Source: Coptis chinensis (taxonomy: Eukaryota > Streptophyta > Magnoliopsida > Ranunculales > Ranunculaceae). Taken from it: DNA of 64,000 bases. Under the pieces are notes generated by a model that saw only the letters and a list, made by a program, of their open reading frames with translations, did no database searches and had not been told where the DNA came from. Shown one piece after another: positions 55,407-64,000 of the stretch. Numbering within the stretch: the first letter of the stretch is position 1; each line of letters starts with the position of its first letter. The stretch is from contig CM027378.1 in assembly GCA_015680905.1 (NCBI GenBank), positions 83,233,501 to 83,297,500 on the forward strand. Reading direction: 5' to 3'. The translations under genes were made by a program, and so were the position numbers.

Positions 55407-55507
55407 GTTGGATGTGTGATCCAATGGTCCGAAAATCAAAAACAAACTTACATTTTCTCTCTTTCTTTTTATTTTTGATTTTCGGACCGTTGGATCACAC
55501 ATCCAAC
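55407..55507. repeat. near-perfect 36-bp hairpin in the chlorophyllase 1 intron
   Basis: Arms 55407-55442 and 55472-55507 with a 29-base pyrimidine-rich loop. GTTGGATGTGTGATCCAA and its partner pair throughout; the only difference is a position that pairs G-U in RNA. It lies inside a transcribed intron. Confidence 0.85.
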
Positions 55508-55735
55508 TGTCTAGGACCCTCATCCCCCTCATTCATATGAGGATATTCTCGTGGTAGCCCAGGCCTATCTCTAATTGATATAAAAATCTTTTGTACAAAA
55601 TTTGAACCGAAAATATTGGATTAATTTACTAAAAGCAAAAGTCCGAAATTCTAGATTGTGTTGCGTGGTTGCCCGTGGCGCCCAGCGTTTACTCTTTCAG
55701 ATTTCTTTCTAACTACAAATGTGTTCTTAATGTAG

Positions 55736-56440
55736 CTATACCCAGTGTTCCCTCCCTCGTGTTGCTCTTGCTACAAAGAAATGAAATTTACAGCAGAAGT
55801 CACAGACTGGTTGCCTAAAGGCCTCCAATCAGTACTACATGAAAATGTTAAAGCAAACCTACTCAAGCTCGTCCTAATTGGGCATAGTCGAGGTGGAATG
55901 ACCGCGTTTTCTCTTGCACTAGACCGTGGTGGAACTTGGCGCAAATTCTCAGTTTTAATTGGATTAGACCCCGTAGCAGGAAATGAACTGATAGGTCAGA
56001 TTAAACCTGAGATTCTCAACAAATGTCCTAGTTCTCTTAATTTTGGTATTCCAGTTATGGTCATCGGAACAGGTCTTGGAGAAGTAAAATTCGGTGGATT
56101 GGGACCTGCATGTGCCCCAGTTGGACTGAACCATAAAGAGTTTTACTATGAATCCCAGCCTCCTTGTTACCATTTTGTCACTAAGGATTATGGGCATATG
56201 GATATGTTAGATGACAAGCTCAACTGCAGCGGGAAGTTGGCTGCTTGTCTTTGTAAAGCAGGGAAAGGTACAAAAGACACAATGAGAAAATGTGTAGGTG
56301 GACTTGTAGTAGCTTTTCTGGAAAATTATTTGGATGGCAAGACTGGAGATCTTGAAGCAATACTACAGAACCCTGATATTGCACCAACTACACTCTCTCC
56401 AGTTGAGTATATAAGTGAGGTGCTAAAGTCGTCGACTTAG
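55736..56440 (+). CDS. CLH: chlorophyllase 1, exon 2
   Basis: 234 codons plus stop; with exon 1 a 323-residue protein, usual for the family. The lipase box GHSRGG starts at 55880 (Ser about residue 140), with the likely triad Asp in IGLDPVAG (about 167) and His in KDYGHMDMLDD (about 243). Other family text: MKFTAEVTDWLPKGLQSVL, PACAPVGLNHKEFYYESQPP, CVGGLVVAFLENYLDG, ending LSPVEYISEVLKSST. The reaction is hydrolysis of chlorophyll to chlorophyllide and phytol. Compared with gene 2 the exon start LYPVFPPSCCSCY is unusual. Intact. About four of five residues agree with gene 2. Confidence 0.92.
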   Translation, partial: LYPVFPPSCCSCYKEMKFTAEVTDWLPKGLQSVLHENVKANLLKLVLIGHSRGGMTAFSLALDRGGTWRKFSVLIGLDPVAGNELIGQIKPEILNKCPSSLNFGIPVMVIGTGLGEVKFGGLGPACAPVGLNHKEFYYESQPPCYHFVTKDYGHMDMLDDKLNCSGKLAACLCKAGKGTKDTMRKCVGGLVVAFLENYLDGKTGDLEAILQNPDIAPTTLSPVEYISEVLKSST

Positions 56441-57747
56441 CTTAGGTAATGCTATTTATGTCATTGTAAGTAATAGTAAAAAAAACTACAATGCGCTACC
56501 TCGTGATTTAATTAACTGGATGTTACAAATAATTGGTGGTGGTTGTTGCTGTGGTAATTGCCACTTTCACAATGTGGCGTATCGTGGTATTGTAACATGA
56601 ATTTTCTAGAATTGAGACATAGATAACTTAATCTATTCGTCCGGCCGGCCTCTTTCATGCACATTTATCATTCGTCAATATATGTAACCCCTTGGTAAAG
56701 AATAGTAAATTTGCGGTGTCCTAGTCTCGTAGCAGTAGTCTGATCGGTGCTTTCAGCAGTAATCTGATACTCTAATCGGTGCCTTCAGTAGTCTATTTCC
56801 GTTTCTCTGTGAGTGACTTCACTTGCTCTGTGTGTCTTTTACTAACTTAACCACGTTTCCCTCATTTGCTTAGGAAAATTCCCAAAATCTAACACAAGCA
56901 TATTGACCAATGACCAAATACCAAATACCGCATACATATCTTCTACATCAACGAATGAAAACATAATAATGCAACGTGGTGGTTGACCACACTGAAAGAG
57001 AACTCCTCATGGAACTCTCTAAAAGCTGGAGAATCCGCAAGTGCACAATCAGGCAGACAATTGATGACTAGCTGAATTCTTATCACACTAATATGCTTCC
57101 AAGCGTAGATTCTTATTGAATTTTCGAAATTCAGACGAGTAAAAAAACCTGAAAGTTTACCAAAATTTTGGTATTTTTCGTGACACGGAGGAAATCTCCA
57201 ATAAAACTTTCATGCTGAATATTTGGAAACTGAAATTTTCCGTCATAATTTTGGACGTTTTGACGGAATTATTGTCTATGCTTTCAACAACTAATATGAA
57301 AGCAAACACAATATATAACACATGCTCTCTCATTTTTTTGTCAATTTTGCAACTTCAGGGCCATTGGTTTATCATTCATTTTATTTTATGGTGTTCATGA
57401 AAACATAAGAGATCGGCAATACTATATTTTCAAAAGTGAAAATGGAACAACGTATAGAAATTAAACTAGAGGTGGAGCAGGCATCAAATTTTCATATATT
57501 GGAGGAGAAAGTTAAACTCCATTAGTTATAGTACGAATTCCTAGCTGAGTTGGTCAAAGCGCACATTGCTTAAATTACAAACAAAACGTCAAAATTACAT
57601 TGTTCGTATTACTTTCCGGTCCATGGCATTTTCTGCTGTCAATTCTCAATTCTCCTTACGAAAAAAATTCAATTTTCAACCCAAACTTCAACACAAAATC
57701 GAACTTCAAATGCCTAGCCTACTCAAATTGTACACTTCCACTGCTAC
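56441..57747. other. spacer between the chlorophyllase genes
   Basis: 3' flank of gene 1 and 5' flank of gene 2. No gene or repeat recognised. Confidence 0.55.
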
Positions 57748-57753
57748 TATAAG
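57748..57753 (+). promoter_or_regulatory. TATA-like box of chlorophyllase gene 2
   Basis: TATAAG, 48 bp before the ATG, aligned with TATAAAT of gene 1 in a shared promoter block. Confidence 0.55.
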
Positions 57754-57795
57754 TATTGCTAGAATGATTCTAAATTTAAGCAGAAAAACAAAGCA

Positions 57796-58062
57796 ATGGC
57801 AACAATTTTAGCCAATAAGTTTAATATTAAGCTCACATCAAATGACTCTGTGTTTGAAGCAGGGCCATTTAACATTGCTAAGCAGAAAGTGGAGACATCC
57901 GACCTCTCGTCTCCTCCAAAAGAGTTGTTAGTTATTACACCAACAGAGAAAGGGGAGTATCCTGTTATCGTCTTCTTGCATGGTTTCGCTTTAAGCACGT
58001 CTTTCTACACTGAGCTCCTCAAGCGTATCGCTTCCCATGGCTATATAGTTATTGCTCCACAG
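57796..58062 (+). CDS. CLH: chlorophyllase 2, exon 1
   Basis: 89 codons ending at GCTCCACAG with a GT donor. Reads MATILANKFNIKLTSNDSVF, LLVITPTEKGEYPVIVFLHG, FALSTSFYTELLKRIASHGY and IVIAPQ. Same length and split as gene 1. The 90-bp intron 58063-58152 follows, with a T-rich donor side and TTTTAG acceptor. Confidence 0.92.
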
Positions 58063-58152
58063 GTCTTTTTTTTTTTCGTCTCTATCACTCTTACATTATT
58101 ATAACGCGCTCTTGCACATTTACTGAAGTCATTTGTTTCGTTTTTCTTTTAG

Positions 58153-58842
58153 CTATATTTTTTGGTACCAAATTCGCTACCTAGCGATGGCTACGAAGAA
58201 ATGAAATCAACAGCAGAAGTCACTGACTGGTTATCAGAGGGCCTAAAATCAATACTACCTGAACATGTGCAAGCGAACCTGCTCAAGCTCGCCCTTATTG
58301 GTCATAGTCGAGGTGGCAAGACCGCTTTCTCTCTTGCATTAGATCGTGGTGAAACATGGCGCAAATTCTCTGTTTTAATTGGAATAGACCCTGTAGCAGG
58401 AACAGGACTATTAGGTCAAGTTAAACCTGACATCCTCACTAATGTCCCTCGTTCTCTTAACTTTGGAGTTCCAGTTATGATCATTGGCACTGGTCTTGGA
58501 GATGTGAAACTCGATGGATTGGCACCTGCATGTGCCCCGGTTGGAATGAACCACAATGAATTTTATTATGAATCTCAACCACCTTGTTACCATTTGGTCA
58601 CCAAGGATTATGGTCATATGGATATGTTAGATGATAATCTCGACCTCTTGGGGAAGTTAGAAGTTTGTGTTTGTACGTCTGGAAAAGGTACAAAGGACCC
58701 CATGAGAAGAAGTGTAGGTGGACTTGTAGTAGCCTTTCTGGAAAATTACTTGGATGGTATGAGTGTAGATCTTGAAGCAATACTCCAAAACCCTGATATT
58801 GCACCAGCTACACTTTCTCCAGTTGAATATGTCAAGTCCTGA
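58153..58842 (+). CDS. CLH: chlorophyllase 2, exon 2
   Basis: 229 codons plus stop; full protein 318 residues. It reads LYFLVPNSLPSDGYEEMKST, then GHSRGG at 58300-58317 (Ser about residue 141), IGIDPVAG (Asp about 168) and KDYGHMDMLDD (His about 244). C-terminal text is RSVGGLVVAFLENYLDG and LSPVEYVKS. All expected triad residues are present. The gene arose with gene 1 by tandem duplication, as promoter, exon lengths and intron site agree. It is more compact and closer to the family around the exon 2 start. Confidence 0.93.
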   Translation, partial: LYFLVPNSLPSDGYEEMKSTAEVTDWLSEGLKSILPEHVQANLLKLALIGHSRGGKTAFSLALDRGETWRKFSVLIGIDPVAGTGLLGQVKPDILTNVPRSLNFGVPVMIIGTGLGDVKLDGLAPACAPVGMNHNEFYYESQPPCYHLVTKDYGHMDMLDDNLDLLGKLEVCVCTSGKGTKDPMRRSVGGLVVAFLENYLDGMSVDLEAILQNPDIAPATLSPVEYVKS

Positions 58843-59109
58843 AGACTGAAGTCATCAAGTTAACTAGTTAAGTAAAAGTAATTATGTCAATGTAATAATT
58901 GTGAGTTTAGACGGTACTACCTGGAGATTTAATTTAATGTTAGAAAACACTTGGTGTTGGTTTTGTGGTTAATTGCCACTTTCACGATATGTATGGTGTC
59001 TCTTCGTGTTTTTAGATTGAATTACTTAATCACATTCATCACAATGTAATATCCGTACCAGAATTGGCGCCTTCAGCTCTAGTCTGATGGCATATGTGAT
59101 CACATCATT

Positions 59110-59137
59110 GATCTGTGATCTGTGATCTGTGATCTGT
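59110..59137 (+). repeat. (GATCTGT)4 minisatellite
   Basis: Four exact 7-bp units downstream of chlorophyllase 2. Confidence 0.92.
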
Positions 59138-60646
59138 TTTGACAAAAGATACTCTTAGGGTTCTGTTTGAAGGCGAAAACTTGCAGCCCTTATTTTATAT
59201 TTTTATATGGACATTGGTACCAATATCGACAACATTTACATGGTATACGGAGTTCCTCCGCCAATCACAATACACCCTTTCCGAGTTTCTGGCAGGGGAT
59301 TCTAGTGATTAACACCGTACCAAGCTTATGTTTATCAAAATCCATGTATACAGTAGAGTACATATGTGCTGTGGTTCTACACAAACTTCCTGAACTAAAA
59401 TGGTTTGAATTTTCTTGATTGTTTTTCGATTCTGGTGTAGTAACTAGTAAGTGGTGGTATGCTTCCTAACTGATCTGAAAGCAAGCATGCACTTGTTCAT
59501 CTCCTATTCCGTCATTTATTTGTTTAACGGGCATGGAACACAGATGAAACTACAAATTCATGATCATTAACTAAGCCCAAACCTTTGGTTTGCTAAATAA
59601 AAAATTAGTGATACTAAAAGACATAACATAATTGGTGATTGTATAGTACTTATGAAGGTGGACGGGGTTTCATGAACACTGTATAAACAGTTTGGATCGA
59701 TCCTTGATGTCTTCGCAACCTTTTTCTAGCAACATTGTATTCATCTCCGGTATTTAGTTGCTTGAGACCGACCAATATACACAAGAGCATCTGTATTCTT
59801 GTCCTTGCATACTTTCTATCCTTGTCCTTGGACTCCTTGCATACCTTTTAGTCGGAGTTACCAAAATATCAAAATTAAATCCCCTCCTAGGAACAATGCG
59901 GTACATATGTAGCCATGTAGCCATTTTAAATATTTAGTGTGGGGGAGAAACAGGAAGCATACATCGTTATTAATAAGGACACTCAAGTTGAAAATCTATC
60001 GAATTCCCCTTGACCAACGACAATCGTATTCATAGTTTTCCTATTTTTTCTTTTTTCAAAGATACATTTTATTTGATACCCAAAATAGATCATACAAAAG
60101 ATTTAGAGGTCAAACGTGCTACAAATTGGGCGTGAGCCTCTTTTAAAATAGCAAATCAATTCCCCTAAGCACATACTTTCTACAATCTTGTAAGCAGCTC
60201 AACATCTTCCGACGCCAAAAAAATGTATCAAGCGCAAATAAGATGAAGTAGAGTTGGCTAGCTACATATGCTCCTTCCTCCATGTTTCTCCACCTTCGTT
60301 GCAGCTGCAGTATTAGTTGCATTTCCTACCCCAAATAATCCATTACCAAATCATACCACTAGAGTCTGGAGATACTCCTATAAGGTTATATGCTTTCCTT
60401 CCTACCAATTATAAACAATGACATCTATCGGTCGAAGCGTTGATCTACCTTTGCTAGGGTTAGTAAGAAAGTTGATAGGAGCTATTGGAATATAATTTCT
60501 GCAACAAGAGTAAACAGTGAATATAAAGAAGGCTGGCTGAGGCATGGATCGATACGCTCTCTTTAAGGTTGTTTCATGTCTGTTCCTATTTATGCAGACA
60601 GACCACGTCAACCCCTAGGAAACAACAGCCAGTTATTACTTTCCTT
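59138..60646. other. intergenic, no gene seen
   Basis: No ORF with recognisable content. The minus-strand ORF at 60402-60611 has no known motif. Confidence 0.45.
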
Positions 60647-61233
60647 TGTTTACTGCAGATAAACCAAATAAGAAAAGGAAGAACCACAATACTGATCTTA
60701 TGATTGCCCAAAACGTAGTTTAGAAAGTAGTTTTTATCGCAGATACTATAGGCTGCTGATAGAGGAGTTTTTATAGAGGAAAAATGCGTAGAGCACTTAG
60801 TAGATCCGAATTGTAGAGAACTGCTTCAGTTTCCCAATAAGGATTGGATTCTACAAGTCCATCACGTTTCTGTTTCCCAATTCATATCCAATTCTGTTTC
60901 CAAACTTATCCGGAAACAGTTTACCAAAAAGAAGATAAGGGATCAAAGAGAGCCCAATCCCATGCCCGGCCTGGTTCGGTTCGGCACGCGCACGCGCACG
61001 CGAGCAGTTTTGTGTGAGTCCTCCCTCCTAACCCAAAAGCCTTTGTACCCTAAAGGCATGCCCTTAGTATAAGACTTTCACTTATAAACACTATTCACTA
61101 GTGTTTCCTCTCCAACGTGGGACTAAAGTTCTCTACTTAAACAACTATTCCACAAAGAGGTCAAGGGATCAAACCACCACAAAGTCACTCCAAACTTCAC
61201 CACTTGTTTTATTGAAAATAACACAACAATACA
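60647..61233 (-). repeat. copia C 3' LTR, about 587 bp
   Basis: The LTR starts TGTATTGTTGTG at 61233, right after the polypurine tract. The end is less certain; CTGCAGTAAACA at 60647 is proposed. A TATA box CTCTATAAAAAC lies at about 60766-60777 on the minus strand. A CGCACG-type repeat lies near 60985. Confidence 0.68.
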
Positions 61234-61242
61234 ATCCCCCAC
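61234..61242 (-). promoter_or_regulatory. polypurine tract of copia C
   Basis: AAGTGGGGGAT directly before the LTR on the minus strand. Confidence 0.82.
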
Positions 61243-61812
61243 TTATTTTTTATAAAAACAAAATATAAAATAAACTTAAGAGCAATCAATATCAGTATCA
61301 ACATGTTATGCATAGATGAAGGTGTCCAAGGCTTAAACATTTACGTAGTGAAAATTACTCAAAGTATAAGAGCCATAAGTGACTAAGTCTTAAACTTAGG
61401 TCTCGAGTATACAATAAGTTAGAATCACGCATAACATCTCCAGTGTTCTCCTTTCTTGTTCTGCACATTAAAGGCCCTGTGCTCTCTTCCTGGATTCGTG
61501 AATGATCTAGAGAATCAACCCTTATTCTCATATAAAATGGCATGTACTTTCACATTCACTAGGTGAGTATATCAAGAGTGCTCCTGTAGCTATGCACTCC
61601 GCCCATAAGGACCATAGAACTTCATTAGGAGTTTTTCCCAGAAAACCTCAACCTTTATTTATCGCTTCAGGATTTCATACATTTTTCTATCCAACTACGG
61701 GACAGATAAGTAACAATGCATGTCTTACAACCAACATTCTATGACTTATTCTTTCCTTTAAACCTAGTTCTTGGGATCTCCAGTCCCTAGGTTGGGTTAC
61801 CATCATAGATGT
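61243..61812 (-). other. copia C untranslated 3' region
   Basis: About 570 bp between pol stop and polypurine tract, longer than usual. No coding content recognised. Confidence 0.6.
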
Positions 61813-62610
61813 TCATCTTTCAATTGGCTTCAGTCCCATGCTTCTGGCAGTAGTCCACAATTTTTCTTTGGCCAAAGCTTTGGTAAATGGATCTACTAGA
61901 TTATCATCAGATCTCACAAAATCAATAGTCACTACACCTTTAGATATAAAATCCCTGACAGTACTATGTTTACGACGAATCTTTCGTGATTTACCATTAT
62001 AAAACTTACTGTGGACTCGCCCAATAGCAGCAATGCTATCACAATGTATCAAAGTGGGTGGTACCGGTTTATGCCAAACCGGAATATGAGTGAGAAGATC
62101 TCGTAAACAACCAGCATCCTCACTTACACTAGCCAAAGCAATCAGTTAAGACTTCATGGTAGACTGTGTTATAATGGTCTGCTTCTTGGACTTCCAAGAT
62201 ACAGCACCTCCACAAATGCTAAACACATAGCCACTGGTGGCCTTAGAGTCTTTTGAGAGAGTGTTCCAGTCAGCATATGTATACCCCTCAAGAACAGCAG
62301 GATATCTCTGATTATGAATACCCAAATCAATGGTTCTCTTTAGGTATCTCATTAACCTACCAATTGCTCGCCAATGCTCAGGGCCAGGATTACTAGTATA
62401 TCTGCAAAGAACACCTACTGCATAGGCAATGTCATGTCTAGTACAATCTGTAGCATATCTCAAACTACCAATGATACTTGCATATTCTTTCTGATTTACA
62501 GGTTCACCATTATTCGCAAATAATTTAATACAGGAATCAAAAGGATTACTAACAACCACACAGTCGAAGTAGTTATACTTCTTCAACATTTTCTCAATGT
62601 AGTGTGACTG
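61813..62610 (-). pseudogene. copia C RNase H
   Basis: Reads [60 protein letters not shown] and [20 protein letters not shown], then across one stop ASVSEDAGCLRDLLTHIPVW, LIHCDSIAAIGRVHSKFYNG and LVDPFTKALAKEKLWTTARS. A stop lies at about 62143. The first RNase H Asp region is GYTYADW, with Tyr in place of the usual Asp of YTDADW. Confidence 0.84.
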
Positions 62611-62616
62611 ATCCAG

Positions 62617-63085
62617 CTATATGCCATCAGACAATCTTGTAATTTTGATTCCCAACATTACATCAGCCTCACCTAAGTCCTTCATATCAAAGTTAGAAGA
62701 CAACAGGTTCTTCGTCTCTTTCACAACATGTAAATTGGAACCAAAGATTAGTAGATCATCAACATATAAGCATATAATAACACATATCCCATCAGAGTAC
62801 TTATAATAAATGCACTTGTCACTTTTATTTATCTTGAACCCACTGGTAATAATAAAGTTATCAAATTTCTCATGCCACTGTTTAGGTGCTTGTTTCAACC
62901 CATAAAGTGACTTAAGTAATTTGCATACCTTTTTACCCTTACATGGTTCCATGAAACCTGTTGGCTACTCCATGTAAATCTCCTCTTCTAAATCCCCATT
63001 TAGAAAGGTTGTCTTAATATCCATCTGATGAATAATAAGATTATGAACAGCAACAACAGAAAATAATATAGGAACCGTTATTTCA
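62617..63085 (-). pseudogene. copia C reverse transcriptase, 3' part
   Basis: Reads LIIHQMDIKTTFLNGDLEEE, IYME then a stop, VCKLLKSLYGLKQAPKQWHE, CLYVDDLLIFGSNLHVVKET (YVDD at 62755-62766) and FDMKDLGEADVMLGIKI. The N-terminal RT is missing beyond about 63085. A stop follows IYME (TAG where Gln or Trp is expected). Confidence 0.85.
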
Positions 63086-64000
63086 GAATGACTATTTCTA
63101 CAAACCGCGAACACCACGCACAACGGAATTAATGAGTGTCCACGATTTGTGATTGGAAAACATACCTTTGATAATCGGTTTAGATAACTCTGAGAATCCA
63201 AGCTTTATGAAATCCGAAATCAACCTCTTGATCTTCTGTTGTATTCCTTTGGAATAGATTGGACGTTGTGTGGACAACGATCTACCAACCCCCTTCTTTC
63301 TCTCAAGATCATAAACGAATTTAGATCTACTTTTCTTGCCTCTTTTTCAAAACAATAAATAGTGAATTTAGGCCAGAGAGAAAGAGTATTCTATTTATAG
63401 GCTACAACAGAGACCATGAGGAGAAATTAGGGATGGGCCTCCTGACGGGCTTGGGCTTCCCATGTTCACCCCAAACACACCGCCCAAGTCCGTCAACAAA
63501 TGGCTTATTCCACTAAAAGTCATTGTTGCACTACCGCCCTAATCCCAAATTACGTGTCAGTGTTTATGGGCTACATATTATATGCTCGTTGATCTCCCCG
63601 TGTTTAAGATATCGAATGTCCATTGATTAAGTCAAGTTACTGACAACTACATTAATCAACTTCTTATGTCTTTGAATAGTACCACTCAACCTCATTGTCA
63701 TGTCGAAATAAATCCACCTGCAGGGTTTACATGACAATCTTTTTGAGCTCCTCAAGAGGACATCATCAACCTGACTTCTTGTGGGACACAAATTCCTTCT
63801 ATAATTAACAACACACGTTACATACAACATCATTACCCAATCCATCGAGTTTGTTGATTCACCAATGAATCTCACTCATTGATAATTTAATGTAATGTAC
63901 AATGCACGTAAGTGCCCGTTATTATATCTGGATTAGAAGGACAAACATCCATAATAACAGAGGCGTTTGTTCTCTTATATAGTCAGTATAAGGAGAAACA
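63086..64000 (-). mobile_element. LTR-like sequence of another element, right edge
   Basis: No coding frame. On the minus strand a promoter-like GCCTATAAATAGAATACTC lies at about 63388-63406, followed by a CTCTCTGG start region, as in LTRs. It joins copia C RT abruptly at about 63085. Right boundary is beyond the window. Confidence 0.4.

Larger units (their letters stand above)
53997..55735 (+). other. chlorophyllase 1 intron, 1.74 kb
   Basis: GT...AG intron (GTTTTATT donor, TGTAG acceptor) at the same codon as the 90-bp intron of gene 2. Its excess length includes a 598-bp hAT-type MITE and a hairpin sequence. Confidence 0.82.
60647..63085 (-). mobile_element. Ty1/copia element C, 3' half
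   Basis: Minus strand: RT, RNase H, an untranslated 3' stretch, polypurine tract and 3' LTR. The 5' half ends at about 63085, where unrelated LTR-like sequence begins. The family differs from A/B and from element 1 by sequence and LTR ends. Confidence 0.84.

Noticed and set aside
59167-59418. Small gene downstream of chlorophyllase 2
   Set aside because: No recognisable domain, splice signals or codon pattern.
1-64000. tRNA or rRNA genes
   Set aside because: No cloverleaf-forming segment with A and B boxes or rRNA-like block was noticed; the tRNA-like matches are retrotransposon primer sites. A tRNAscan run would settle it.

Overview
This is AT-rich, intron-containing plant nuclear DNA, probably from a eudicot. 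It is an accessory, transposon-dense region with one small host gene island. The only intact host genes I can support are two tandem chlorophyllase genes (about 53.7-58.8 kb). Almost everything else is LTR retrotransposons, a LINE, CACTA-type DNA transposons, MITEs and gene fragments carried by them. I saw no rRNA, tRNA, CRISPR or prokaryotic features.

Left part (1-10.2 kb). A minus-strand Athila/Tat-type Ty3/gypsy element runs off the left edge and shows RT, protease, gag, a tRNA-Asp primer site and one 1.48 kb LTR. It is inserted into the pol gene of a plus-strand Ty1/copia element, whose 3' end and 266-bp LTR close at 7286. Next come a large imperfect inverted repeat made of two head-to-head OTU-protease-like pseudogenes, a small MITE inside one arm, and the first copy of a MITE family built from ATATCG-type repeats.

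Middle part (10.6-50.9 kb) is a nest. A minus-strand plant L1-type LINE (10.6-15.5 kb) abuts a truncated piece of an LTR-like family (called L here). Then come two members of one Ty1/copia family, A (16.7-32.9 kb) and B (33.0-50.9 kb), both on the minus strand and separated by only 46 bp of host sequence. A is split by an 8.9-kb insert with a CACTA-type left end, carrying fragments of a succinate-semialdehyde-dehydrogenase-like gene and an alpha/beta-hydrolase gene, and by L copy L2. B is split by L copy L3 and by a complete 8.6-kb CACTA-type element with TTA target duplications, which carries fragments of RBM25-like, SCAMP-like and VARICOSE/EDC4-like genes. Splice signals show that A and B landed in an unidentified host gene whose exons lie at 51118-51264 and 32913-32948.

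Right part (51-64 kb). Nested MITEs precede chlorophyllase gene 1, whose intron holds a hAT-type MITE and a near-perfect 36-bp hairpin. Chlorophyllase gene 2 follows with a 90-bp intron. A third Ty1/copia element (C, minus strand) and a further LTR-like sequence fill the right edge.

The two chlorophyllases would hydrolyse chlorophyll to chlorophyllide and phytol. The transposon parts do not form a pathway; their story is insertion order, decay (many stops explained by C-to-T or G-to-A changes) and capture of host exons.
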